A stretch of DNA of 64,000 nucleotides, taken from positions 124,001-188,000 of the forward strand of contig JAJFZO010000235.1 of NCBI GenBank assembly GCA_021397835.1. The letters are read 5' to 3'. Below, one piece after another: positions 11,635 to 23,235 of this stretch. The notes below the pieces were generated by a model that saw only the letters and a list, made by a program, of their open reading frames with translations, searched no databases and was not told the origin of the DNA. The stretch's first letter is position 1; the number at the start of each line of letters is the position of its first letter. This DNA comes from Moringa oleifera (lineage: Eukaryota > Streptophyta > Magnoliopsida > Brassicales > Moringaceae). The position numbers and the translations under genes were made by a program.

Positions 11635-13130
11635 ATGGAAGGTCAAAGGAGACGAGGTAAATCTAGAGGGAAAGATCCGCATATGTAGGATAAGAAGGAG
11701 GACACAATTGCACCATCTTCACATGGAGCATCTATACCTATAAATGAGTTTGCTAGCTTTGCTTTAAGTTCTTCTATGTTTGCTGCTACTAGGATGTTTA
11801 GCTTAGTAGCTTTGTAGAGTATAGGTATACAGTGGATTTTTTTAGACAATGACATGTAAATATTCATAATTAATGTTTTTAATACTTTGTATCATTATCA
11901 TTATAAATTTTCTCAATGTCATTTTTTAGTTATTAATTTATTATTTCATTTGATAAGATTGAGCTTTCACATAAATGCTCTACGAAGATGGATAAGATCT
12001 TTCAAGAAAGGGTCGATCCATTTAGGTATATATAGAGGCTGGTTTCTAAAGAAAGTAAAGATTTTTAGTTTGAATAATTCAAGTTATGTATAATTATTTA
12101 CCAAAAAAATTTATATTACATTTTAACATACTTACTAACCATTATTTTGTTGTAAAAACATTTCACGTGGTATGAGAAAATAGACGGCATGGCGAAGGCT
12201 ACATAGGAGGCTTGAGCTATGGACTGGTATTCTAACTTGATATATTCATATCACTAGAAGGTAAGGAATAAGCCTTAATTTATCATAGATACTGTATTAA
12301 AGTAATGACAAATAAAACAAAATTGTTCGGAGTACAAACAAAAGTACTACACCATGTCCCGCAATTGATAGAGTGAGACAGGTAGACCTCGATCAAGTAT
12401 GTCTCAACATAATATTAGTTCATGTTCACTATAGAACAATTGTCGACTCTTGGTATGTATGATATTTATATTGCTTACATAAATATAAACAAAAATGATA
12501 TGGTCATTTATTATATATGTTTTTTTTTTCAAACACAGGTGTGAAGTTGTAAGCCTACTGCAATGGACTTTTCAAATGTATTCATACTAAGAAGTCTAAC
12601 CCCAATGAGTTCATACATGAGCGTGGCAGGCATATAAATGTAAGTTTGTTATTTTTAACATTTAATAAATAACTATTATTATACTATTTTTTGCTTCAGC
12701 TAATGAGTAAGTTAACAAAATGTTTTATTGTAGGAATGCTTCAAGAAATTATTTTCTCGGCTTTTCAAACACAAAAAAGATCTTTTGAAACGCTTGAGGT
12801 AGACTATACTAAGCTCCATTATGAAGTTGTGGGTAAAAAGAAAATGCATCAAGCATAAGAGATAGAGAGCCAAGCTTGGTTAAGATATTCAAGCAACAAC
12901 TCTAGTAGTGGTGCTCATTAATGATGTAGCTATGAAGATATGTACTCTCAGATGAAGGTTATGGAAGAGCGCGTAGAGCTAAAGCATAAAGCTATGGAGG
13001 CACGATTAAATGAGAAGGACAAGACAAATGAGTATAATCACTTATGCTATGGGATTAAGATGCAAGAGCACTTATAGAGAAAGGTTGATATGAATGAACA
13101 CATCCGCAGGATGGAGGCTTTCTTTTAAGA
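11635..13130 (+). pseudogene. Degenerate second CACTA gene (TNP1/transposase_24-like), tentative
   Basis: Begins near 11635 with MEGQRRRGKSRGKDPHM then a stop. Later pieces are separated by intron-like AT-rich DNA: ECFKKLFSRLFKHKKDLLKR near 12735-12800, and a charged coiled-coil segment (MEERVELKHKAMEARLNEKDK) near 12960-13020. A basic N-terminus with a C-terminal coiled coil, placed downstream of TNP2 and before the subterminal repeats, fits the second gene of En/Spm elements. No single domain is strong, so the assignment rests mainly on position. Confidence 0.45.
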
Positions 13131-13329
13131 AGCACAACCCCTACACTTCCTAATCCTTAAATGTAATTTCTTTTATGAACAAAAAATTTGTTTTTTTATA
13201 TGTAATTTCTTTTATAAACAACATATTTAATAAAAATATAAAAGCATGTATTAATTTTCTTATCTTATGGAGTTTATTTTTCATGAATTTTATGTAATTT
13301 TATTTTGCTTCATTATAAAATTAAATTTA

Positions 13330-13729
13330 TTTTTCAAAATCATATTAATTTTAGCAACAAATTCAAATCAATAGCTAAAGTTTAAGTTTAATGATTGATT
13401 TTTTACTCTATCGCTAACTTTAATTTAGCGACAGATTTGAAATAATTGCTAAATTTAGTTTAGTGATTAATTTGAGTTAATTGCTAAATTTAGCGACTAA
13501 TTCAAATCAGTAGCTAAATTAGTCACTAAAATTCAAAAATTCATTGGTATGCTTTGACTTCTTCGCGAAGGATAATATCGACTGCTATTTTAGTGACAAA
13601 CTTCAAAATCGATCACTTTTTTTTTTTTAAAGATAATCTTTTTAGCTATAAATTTTTTTTATTCTGAAAATTTCTAGTGAAAAATTTTTTTTGCTTTACC
13701 TTTCACTAAAACTGACATTTTTTGTAGTG
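13330..13729. repeat. CACTA subterminal repeats and 3' terminal inverted repeat
   Basis: Repeated phrases such as AATTTAGCGAC, TTGCTAAATTTAG and AGTAGCTAAATTAG alternate in both orientations, followed by TTTTTGTAGTG at 13719-13729. Confidence 0.78.
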
Positions 13730-13839
13730 TCAATAGGAAGAAAGTGAGGTAATGCGAGGCAAGAAAAATGGTGTAGGGTGTTATTGCTGGAAGGTAAAAA
13801 AATGTAGGTTTTGCGTGAAGAAGCACCCAGATCTAAATG

Positions 13840-14110
13840 CCTTATATAGGCACATTTTTTTGTTGATTCTTTAAAGAATCAACGAGAAATCACCTATTTA
13901 TCATTAATTCTTTAAAGAACTAATGATAATTACATGATATTTTCCAAGTATTTCTTGTTAGTTCTTGTAACCGATGGTAAATTCACTCATTTTCTTATTG
14001 ATTATTAAAATAATTGACAATAAATACTCTAAAAATATTATGTATTTATTGCTGGTTCTTCACCTTACAACAAACAATAAATAAGTTATAAGGTGATTGT
14101 TTCTATATAA
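13840..14110. repeat. Short palindromes sharing a TTCTTTAAAGAA core
   Basis: 13862-13883 is a perfect 22 bp palindrome. 13900-13927 is a 28 bp palindrome with one mismatched pair. Both centre on TTCTTTAAAGAA and their centres are 41 bp apart. They lie just outside the CACTA end at 13729 and could be subterminal motifs of another element whose terminus is lost. No gene is visible here. Confidence 0.6.
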
Positions 14111-14154
14111 ATATTATGCATTTACTGTCATCTATTACACATCATTAAAAGACT

Positions 14155-15725
14155 ATTTTGTTTTAGTTTATATATTTTTACATAACATGATGTTCATTCA
14201 ACAAATACTTATAAAAAACCCAATATTACACCAATATAAATTTATTAAGCATATCTAAATGGTTTTTAGGTATCCAAATACTTATAAAATATTTATCAAA
14301 TCACACCTAATCAAGTATATTAAAAAAAGATAATTAATTTCTTATTTAATGCTTAAACTCAAGCCTAATTAAATAAAAAGGGAGAATAAAAAAAACTTAC
14401 ATGTTATGCAATAAAGAAATCAACACCAAATTTATTTCACTGTCCCAACTTTGACAAAAACACTTTGAAATCAAATAATGAAAGGCTAAATAGAAGAGGG
14501 AAACAAAGGGAAAGGGGCTTTTGGTTTTGGGTGCATGACTACAAATGAAGTAGCCCCATGCTCAATTAGGAATTTAATACCCTTTAATGCTAGTTCTCTT
14601 TCATTGAAATCAAAGGCTTACAACTTAAACCTTTAAATTTGGTTTATGCAAAACTGAAATTTAAATGTAATTTTAATTGTTGACTTCATAAAATTAACGA
14701 CAAAAAGTTTTAAAACTATCATTAATTTAATATCCACTTTATATTTTTATAGTAATGAATGAAAATGAAAGGATAATTACAAAGGGACAATTTTGACTGA
14801 CAAGAGTTTTAGAACAGTTATTGCTATATGCATTAACCTTTTTTCTTAAGAATGAAAAGTCTAATCATGACATATGAGAGACAAAGAAGAATTCAAAAAA
14901 GAATAGCATCTAATGGACAATAAGAAATCTAAACCCAGTAATATATAAAACTGAAATTTGAACTTTCCACCAATTAACAATGGTTTCGAATGAGTTACCC
15001 AAGTATAATATATATAATTTTAATTTATTTATTCATTTTAATAGACTGATTTATGAACTTGTCAATTCAAAATTAATTAAGGTCAAACCTATAATTCAAT
15101 CTATTTTTTAAAGAAATTGTTTTAATTGAATCAAATTATCAAATAGATTAAGCAATAAACAAGTCACTCCTTCAATTGTAGGCTTCGTAATTAGGTCACT
15201 ATGAATCATTATGTACTTAAAGTAGTGATTCAATCTTGGCAGATCAATAATAATGTTAAGAGCCCTTAGATAAATAAATTGTTATGATCTTTAGGAGTCA
15301 TATTTTTTGAAATCTTAAAACTCAATTATAATTCAAAATCAAACATATTTTCTTTCTTTTCCAAAATTTTTTTAGCCATAGAGTGAAATTTAAAAAAAAA
15401 AAATAGAACCTATTGGCTGGTCTTTAATAGGGCTGGTCTGTAATCAAATAAGTAGTGCCTACCTATTCAAAAGCAAAATCTTAGTCTTGTAAAATTTTGG
15501 GGGCACTAGCATAATCTTTTCATTACTCAAGTACTGTTTGACTATCTTCGATAATTACGATGATGAAGGCTTTTTATGTCATTATCCCCTGCCTCATTAG
15601 GTGGAGTAATTAACTTAAATACGGAGAATTTAAAGGTTAATTAGTCAAAATGGAATAATTGAAAAATAAACCATTATAAAAATATTTTAATCTCATAAAT
15701 GATAAATTGCTAAATACACATCAAT
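14155..15725. repeat. ~1.6 kb direct repeat, first copy
   Basis: Collinear with 16250-17848 from TATTTTGTTKTAG at the left to ATGAYAAATTGCTA at the right. Shared landmarks include AAGCATATCTAAATGG, AATGAAAGGCTRAATAGAAG and AATAAGTAGT. Divergence is substantial, with many small indels. The two copies flank about 530 bp containing a TNP2 fragment. I found no LTR-type ends, PBS or PPT, so a duplicated stretch of an old element is more likely than an LTR pair. Confidence 0.8.
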
Positions 15726-15779
15726 GTCATTCTCATGTTATTTAGGTCTTGATATCAATAACGTAAGCATCATAAATTT

Positions 15780-16205
15780 CCTTTTTAGTATCAACCATGG
15801 TGGTAAATTATATGTCACTGTGACTATAGACTAACAATTGTAAGGTCTGCTTAAGGAACTATGAGGATTGATTCCATCCGCTGAAATGGCGAGCCTCGAG
15901 TTTTAAGGCTTAGAGGCAAATTCTAGCCACATGTAATCTATTAACTTCCAAGATGGCGTATCTAATGAATTCCATAATTAACTATTCACTTCTCTTTGCC
16001 TCAAATGCGATGCGAGTTGTTTTAATGTTTTAGAGCATCTAATATTCTTTTAAATCTTAGTACCATTGAAAAATATCATTACACTTTTGCAGGTAACTTT
16101 TTCTTTACTATTCTTTATCACTTTTCATCTAGAAACATTGCACACTAAACATTAAGTCTAATCTTGGTGCTCCTTTTGATATAAAAAGCAATCATTTAGA
16201 CATGC
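15780..16205 (-). pseudogene. CACTA TNP2 fragment (Transposase_21)
   Basis: Minus-strand frames give SADGINPHSSLSRPYN then a stop and VTVTYNLPPW, preceded by DTPSWKLIDYMWLEFASK. These are consecutive blocks of the Transposase_21 domain. It is similar to 4030-4520, so it derives from the same or a related CACTA family. It is heavily decayed, with frameshifts through the N-terminal half. The rest of the transposase is absent. Confidence 0.8.
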
Positions 16206-16249
16206 ATGTATTTCTTCATTATCCATACTAATGCATTTAAGGTTTTCTA

Positions 16250-17848
16250 TTTTGTTGTAGTGTACCCATTTTTACATAACATACCCATTTAAGCATACTT
16301 ACAAAAAAAAACCATATTACACCAAGATAGATTTGTCAAGCATATCTAAATGGTTTTTTTGGTATCCAAATACTTATAAACATTGATCAAATCACAACTA
16401 ATCAACACATATTTAAAAAAGATAATTAATTCCCTATTTGATGCTTAAACTGAAGCTAAATTAAATAAAAATAGAGAATAAAAAAACTCACATGTTAGGC
16501 AAAAAAAGAAATCAATATCCAAATTTATGGCAAAATCTTAAATCCAACAAAAACACTTTCAAATTAAAGAATGAAAGGCTGAATAGAAGAGAGAAACAAA
16601 AGGGATGGGGCTTTTGCTTCTGGATGCATAGTTGCAAAATAAAGTAGCCCCGCATCCAAATAGGATTTTATTACCTTTTAACATTAGTTATCTTTAACTA
16701 ATGTTAAAGATCACTTACAACTAAACCTTTAACATCAATTTATTCAAAACTAACAATAACATAAAATTTTAATTAATTGATTCCATAAAAGTAGTGATAA
16801 AAATTTATTTTAATATTTATTTTCAAAAATTGATAAAAATACTAAAAATATTTTTATGATAGGTTTTTTATAAAACTATCATTAATAATCCATTATCTTT
16901 TATATAATAATGAATGAAAACGAAAAGATATACTAGTGGACATGTCTGACTAATCAGAGTTTCAAAATAGCTACTATTGTACGCATTGAGTCTTCTACTT
17001 GAAAATTAATTAAGAGTCCAATCATGGAATACGACAAACAGAGAAGAATTTATAAATAATAAAAGCATCCCACAAATAGTATGAAATTTGAAACTAGTAA
17101 CATGTAGAACTAAAATTTGAAACTCTTCACTAACAATGGTTTTGAACGAGCTAGCCAAGTATAATATATATGACTTTGATTCATTTATTGATGTTAATAA
17201 ATTGATTTATTAATTTGATTTAATTTAAATTAATTAATTTCAAGCTTACAATTCAATCTACTTTTTAAATAAATAATTTTAATTGAATCTAATTATCCAA
17301 TGGTTTAAATCATAAACAGATCACTGCTTGGATTGTAGGCTTCGTAATTAAGTTAATACGAATTCTTTATACAGTTAGAGAAATGATTTAACCATGGTAG
17401 ATAAGTAGTATTGTTAAAAGCCCTTAGATAAATAAATTGTTATAATCTTTAAGAGTCATATTAATTGAAACCTTAATTATAATTGAAAATAAGATATATT
17501 TTCTTTCATTTTTTAAATTTACTTAGCTATGTAGCGAAAATTAAAATAAAAAAATTGCTTGGTCTTGAGTAGGGTTGATCTATAGTCAAATAAGTAGTAC
17601 ATGCATGCCTATCTAAAAGTGAAGCCTCAGTAATTCAAAATTTTTCAGCACTATTCACAATCAAGGGTTTGACAATCTCTAATAATTATAATGATAAGGG
17701 CTTTTTTATGTCATTATCCTGTGCCCCGTTAAGTGGTATAATTAACTTAAATTAGAAGAATTTGAAGGTTAATTAGTCAATATTTATACGAGTGAAAAAT
17801 CCCCATTATAATCATATTTTAACCTCACAAATGACAAATTGCTACCAA
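16250..17848. repeat. ~1.6 kb direct repeat, second copy
   Basis: Partner of 14155-15725, same orientation. Starts immediately after the TNP2-similar block and ends near ATGACAAATTGCTACC. Confidence 0.8.
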
Positions 17849-18007
17849 CTTTGGGAAAAAAAATACTTCATCGATACAATAAGATATGAAACTTAATATA
17901 ATTAAAAGATAAGAACAATATGGCCCACTGTCAACTTTTGTTGTGCAAGCTTTTGTTATTTTATACACTAAAAGAAAAAGAAGAAAAATCCATGACTATT
18001 CAAACCA

Positions 18008-18140
18008 TGAATATATATAAAAGGAAGCCCCTCCATGATATCCACATGCTGCTAATTAAGGAACCACATCAAACAAGTAGCACAATGGAAAAAATGCTAG
18101 AAATGATGGAAGAGAGTCCTTACTCTTACACTTGAAAAAA
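18008..18140 (+). promoter_or_regulatory. Possible core promoter (TATA box) with a very short open frame
   Basis: ATATATATAAAAGG at 18010-18023 is a good plant TATA box. It is followed after about 60 bp by an ATG at 18085 opening a 16-codon frame (MEKMLEMMEESP...). No further coding similarity was found, so it may be the orphaned promoter of a lost gene or chance in AT-rich DNA. Confidence 0.25.
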
Positions 18141-19285
18141 GAGTACCACATGACTTGTATAATTAATGAGATCATTTATATCTTCTTAGTTATTAATTAC
18201 AGGGAGTAAGATCTACAAAAAAGTTTCAATGAAACCAAAAACAATGAATACGAGATATAGATATCCACATTCTTTTCATCGCATGAACAATGAATTTTCT
18301 TTTTTCTAACTTGAACTCCATTGAAGAGAATTTACTTGCCTTTCTTTTGATTTTAGATTGTGTAATTAGGAAGCATTCTAACAAAAGAAAGTAGCACCTG
18401 AAGCAGCTTGTGCATGGCCAGTCCTTACATAACTTTGGAAGGCATGGCTGATAGATTTGGTTCAATCATATCCTTAGGATGAAACATTTTCCTCGAAGTT
18501 GGTTAGCAATTTATCATTCACTAGGTTAAAACATTTGGCTAATGGAAATGAATTTTTCATCATTGAACATAGTGACTAGTTGGCCTTCAAGTTCTATAAA
18601 CTTTTATCAGGTACGCAATAATAATGACAAAACAAAAGCAGTAATCATTTTTTCCCAAAATTATCTAGTCCTTGTTCAAAATGGATGTAATGAAATATCT
18701 GTAGATCCTTCATCATAAAGATATGGCTATTGATTTTATTTTAGGTTATGAAGTCTCCAAAATGTGTAGAAAGTGAATACCTAAGCTTGACTTCATTTCA
18801 ATTTTGGTGGTTCTAGCATTTGTTTAAAAGGCCATGAATCAGTTGGTCTGAGTTTTCAAGATAAAACCATCGAAGAGATCAAAGTCCTTTACCATAAAAA
18901 CATTTCAAGATTAGTTCATGCTAGTGTTATCTCTTGAATGTGTATATACATATATATTTCTTTAATAGTTAGGATAGAAAATTATGAATTAATTTTTAAG
19001 ATAGAAAAGGCTAAAGATCACCCATCAAAAATAAAGATAAAGACTAAATTAACTAATCATATCAACCAAACCCATAAAATCAAATCTCCAAAAAATCAAG
19101 ATAAGACTTCGACAAGAAAATATTTTCATCCAAAGAAGCATGAATGATCCGTATAATCCTTCTCCATATAAAAGAAAGCAATACAACTTGTAATATTACA
19201 TGCATGTTCAAATCATATATATCATCAGCTCTTTATACATATAAGACTATCTATTTTCATATTTGCCTTCCTTTACTTTTCTAGT
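18141..19285. other. No recognised gene
   Basis: A 79-codon minus-strand frame at 18226-18465 and a 69-codon plus frame at 18938-19147 show no recognisable family features. Otherwise unremarkable AT-rich sequence downstream (in gene sense) of the P450 pseudogene. Confidence 0.4.
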
Positions 19286-20719
19286 TCATTCATAAAGATT
19301 TTTAGATAATTGTGGGCTATCAAGAACTTCTAATTGAGTAGTTTCTATATTTGATAAGCCATCATTCTTGGTCATATCAATTGGTGCATCGGACGAAGTT
19401 GAGGCATTAAAAGCATGTAAAAAGCTAGCCAAATGTTCATTTGCAGGCCAAAAGTGGTTCATGAGCATGATCTTCTACCACTACTAAATGGGATCAATTT
19501 AAAATATTGACCCCTCACATTGATATTATCATGGGTTGTGAGGAACCTCTCTAGCCTGAACTTTAAATGGTTTGGCCTCACATGAGGGTCTATCTATGTC
19601 TTCCACAGGTTTGTAATTAGGTAGGTGCCTTTGTCCACATGGTGGCAACCAATGATCTTGAGAGAAGTCTAAAGGATACAATCGCATTATCTCATTAGCT
19701 ACAACTTAGAGATAGGCCAGCTTGCTAATTGTCTCTGCTTCATTTATATGTCTTCCTCTACCTATATGAATGTTTAGGTCTTCTTGAATCTTTTTAAGTG
19801 CATGATGGTTGCTCAATAATAAAGAGAGTGTCCATGTTAAGACTCACCGATATGGTGTCACTACCTTCTGTAATCATGACCTATCAAATCCAAGATTTTA
19901 TTATGGTTAAATGAAAAGCATAAAACTAAAGATCAAAAGATAAAATACTATCCAACTCTTTGGTTGCCTCCTTTGTGTTCTTTTCATGGCCACCAAAATC
20001 CATCCATCTAAGAAAAGGAACAACATCTTTGATCATAAACATCCTTATCTAAGGAAAGAACTCTTTTGTCTCTTCTACCATCTCCTGGCCTCTTCACCCT
20101 TAGTAATAGCACCCCCTCCTTATAACCATCATAAAAAGCATATTAAAGGTTAACCATTGCTTCATTTTAACCAAACATGGCCCAGGCTGTTATTGACATT
20201 GGTCCATTGCTTGCATAACTCTTTCAAGGAAGTCTCTCTACTTACTTTAAAGACCCAAATATACCATAGTAACTCAACCCTAAGGTTTAATAGTAGCTCT
20301 ATGATGGCTACTCTACGCATCTTCCACTAGTATAGATGGTGGGCATAAACCTAAACATGGCGTAGTCGTAACCCAAGTGTTTTGCAGCTATCATTTTAGG
20401 ATGAGAGCTGATAACCAAATCATGGGATGTGAATATTTCCTCAGCAATTTCCCAAGTACTCAACACCATTGTTGGATAGATATCGAGCCAACGTGAAGAT
20501 TAGATTGTATTTACTAGCCATGTCTCCTAAAGTTATATGGAGAAATTTAGGTCGTCCTAACAAAAGGAGATGACCTATTACATGCCATGTGCCTGCTTCA
20601 AGCGCTATTTGGTCCTTTCTAGAAACTTCTTGTTTCCTAATTAAACCATACCAAAACAGAAGAACAAGTGATCTTAACCCAACTATGATAGAGTTCAAGG
20701 AATTATAAGGAAGATCCAT
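19286..20719 (-). pseudogene. Cytochrome P450 pseudogene, CYP82-like
   Basis: Reads leftward from ATG 20719: MDLPYNSLNSIIVGL (membrane anchor), ALEAGTWHVIGHLLLLG (proline-rich hinge region), then KFLHITLGDMASKYN. After a frameshift near 20455 come STWEIAEEIFTSHDL, SSHPKMIAAKHLGYDYAMF and KMRRVAIIELLLN. A broken middle region follows, then an exon with TEGSDT (I-helix position), YLITNLWKT, LERFLTTHDNINVRGQ and IPFSSGRRSC, where the haem-binding Cys is present but CPG is altered. The C-terminus is LASFLHAFNASTSSDAP and LEVLDSPQLSKNLYE, stop at 19286. Domain order, a single intron before the I-helix exon and C-terminal wording fit the CYP82 family, membrane-bound oxidases of specialised metabolism. 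Several stops and frameshifts and a shortened I-helix region show it is dead. P450 is near certain. CYP82 is by similarity recalled, not searched. Confidence 0.88.
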
Positions 20720-20833
20720 TATTGATTGTAATGCAAAGAATAGGTTTGCATAAATAGGTGGGAATAGAGAGTAATGTACAAAGCTTTTGCTATCTATAAG
20801 CACATAGCATATAATTAGATTTATTGCTTTCAA

Positions 20834-21724
20834 ATAGGAAGGGAAAAGTGTGTGATTTTTTTTTTTTTTTTACTCAACCCATGGCCTAGCCTAGAAAATT
20901 TGCCCAACATGAAATCGTTACTTTTTAAAAACCAAAAAAGAATCATCTAAAGTGAAAACCTATAGAGACATAACTAAACCTCACAGGTTGGGCTCTCGAG
21001 ATATAATTGGGCCAAAATTAAGTATTCAATATTCATATATTAGATATTAAAAATATATAATTATTTTACAAATTAAAATATTAAAAAGTTATTTGATAAA
21101 AAAAAATATTATAATTACTTTTTAAGGGAGGATATTGGTAAGTATCTTTACAACTATAATATTCTATAACTTAGGAATCATATCCAGGTTAGAATATTAT
21201 GAGAAGTAAATCTTCATGGATAATTCTAGTTTAATTAGTGAAAATTACCTTGAAGATAAGTATTAAATATAGGTACTCAATTTACTTGGGTATGGAGAAA
21301 ATATTAAAAGAAATTTGAAGAGCCAATTTGCCTTTTCATTTAAAGATCCAAAAAAGTTGATGTTCCAAAAAAAAAAATTGAAAGAAGAATGAATAGATTT
21401 AAGGAGGAAAACGCAACTGCATATTGAAGAGAGTTCAAGCAAAGTGCAGTTATCCAAGTTAAGGGAATCTCGCTAAACAATAATTCTAGTAAGTGTTACA
21501 AAATTGACTGCGATAGTTAAAAAATGAGTATGAAAACTATGTAAGAAACAATTATTGCTTGTAATTGTTTGACTTAATGAATTGTTTAACGTCTAGCATG
21601 ACCCTTTGTATGTAGGCTGATTAACCAAACCTTATAAACTTTTTACCTATATTATTTATGTTTATATGCATATTTATATTACATACTAATTACATTACAA
21701 CATAGGAATAACCTAGATCTATCC
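20834..21724. other. Upstream of the P450 pseudogene; possible 5' LTR region of the copia element
   Basis: AT-rich with no coding similarity. If the primer-binding-like site at 21725 is real, the copia 5' LTR should end here, but I could not match it to a second LTR downstream of 33127. Confidence 0.35.
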
Positions 21725-21740
21725 ATTGGTAACAAAGAGG
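21725..21740 (+). other. Possible degenerate primer-binding site of the copia element
   Basis: TTGGTAACAAAGAGG resembles TTGGTATCAGAGC, about 60 bp before the gag start codon at 21800. Three to four changes make it only suggestive. Confidence 0.4.
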
Positions 21741-21816
21741 ATCACCAACATTTCTTTAATGAAAGATGTTTGGAGATAGATACATCTATTTTAGAGACAA
21801 TGGAACTACTAAAAGA

Positions 21817-21819
21817 AGG
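21817..21819. other. Left 3 bp target duplication (AGG) of the CACTA element
   Basis: AGG directly before CACCACAAG; the same AGG follows the right end at 28203-28205. Confidence 0.85.
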
Positions 21820-21960
21820 CACCACAAGAGAAACAGTCTTTAATGATAGTATTTTGTGACAGTTTTTTATGACAGTCACAAACAGATAAAATACATGACG
21901 GTCCATTAAGACCATCATAAAAATCTCAATATGCATGACACTCTTGATCCTAATGGCCAT
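21820..21960. repeat. 5' terminal inverted repeat and subterminal motifs
   Basis: CACCACAAGAGAAAC, then several TTTATGACAGTC / GACCATCATAAA-type units in both orientations. Mirrors the 3' end. Confidence 0.82.
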
Positions 21961-23235
21961 TTAACTTAATTTAGATATGATATTTTCTTTTGATATTGTT
22001 TTTTATTTAGATATTTATGTGAAAATGCAAGAGGGAAAATTTGAACCCAAGTCCTCTTGATGAATATATCATGCTTTTAACTTTTTGATCTATAGTTAAT
22101 TATGTTTTCTTATTTTGCTTTCTTTATAAAAGATTCGTATAAATTGTTTTGAGTAAAACACAAAAGAGCAAACTGGAACCAAGCTCTTTTAATCAACCTT
22201 ATGACACTTTAACGACTCGATCAATGGAAATCTTATGTAATGTTTTGAATAGTAAAAAATAATAAGCAGTGAACGTGATCCACTATTATAATTATAGATC
22301 TCCACCCGTGAGTACAACAACTTCAATCTTTCAGTTTACTTCCTTCATTGTGTGACAAATAACACTATTTCAAACAAAAATCTCTCTTTCAATGTTATAT
22401 AATCGATCAACAGCTTCATTCTTTTGAGAAATTTTATGAGATAGGCGTTGTGCATTGTGGGATGATACGGTTGAAGCAAGGAAAGTGGTATGTGAACCTA
22501 ATACAACCTTTGTCTCACACTGTGAAAGAAAAAGAGAAATTTTTTCTCAAGTTTTACAATTTCTTACTCTTTTTTTTTTCTAATTATTTTTTCCCTTTTC
22601 TTGAGTTTCCAATTTTTACATCATTTGATTTTGTTGACAAATAAAATTCTCATTTGTCATACTTAGACGTTTCTGTCATCTGGATATGCTCATGTTCATT
22701 ACCTTTTTGATTGAGAGTATTTGACACATAAAAGTTTAAGCACATTTAGTATTTTTTTTGTTTTTTTATATGAGACTTCATAGACAACCATGCGTTTCAC
22801 TGGTAAATTGTGCTTCTTTTCACTAGAAATGATAATGGACGACTCTTGGCTGGCTTCATCCTTTTTAGTGTAAATTGTTGTTTTGCTTTCACATTAGCTT
22901 TTGATGACTATCATTATCAAATTAGCATGAATTTAGTGTGGTTTAGGTTACATGAAAATATATAATTCCATCAGTGATGATTTTATAGAGAATATAATTC
23001 TCGAAATCACATAAAAGTATGTAATTCCATTAGTGATGATTCTATGAAGAATATGATTTTGGAAACCATTTTCCATATTGTTGAACTTTTGCCATTGTGA
23101 ATCGAAAAACTAAGAGATGTTTAAAGATAGAAGTATATTGATCTCTCCAAGCACTATAGCATCTGATTAGATATGTTTTGTCCTTTGTTCTTTCATTGCT
23201 CTAGTGCCAAGGACATATGTACTTAAGTTTTTATT
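21961..23235. other. CACTA interior without recognised gene
   Basis: AT-rich. A 64-codon plus frame at 22450-22644 shows no family features. Probably promoter, leader or intron of the element's gene. Confidence 0.4.

Larger units (their letters stand above)
10690..13729 (+). mobile_element. CACTA element, 3' portion with TNP2 C-terminus and 3' terminus
   Basis: Holds a DUF4216-type transposase C-terminus, a second degenerate coding region, AT-rich subterminal repeats and a terminus TTTTTGTAGTG ending at 13729. The reverse complement, CACTACAAAAA, is a classical CACTA end. The bases after it are TCA. No TCA-CACTACAA start occurs upstream in the window, so the 5' part is deleted or replaced. 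The left limit is only the first recognisable coding sequence. Confidence 0.75.

Noticed and set aside
14155..17848. LTR retrotransposon with 1.6 kb LTRs
   Set aside because: No TG/CA ends, primer-binding site, polypurine tract or target duplication found, and the interior encodes CACTA transposase fragments on the minus strand.
18226..18465. 79-codon minus-strand frame near the P450 pseudogene
   Set aside because: No P450 or other family motif; not contiguous with the gene's C-terminus.
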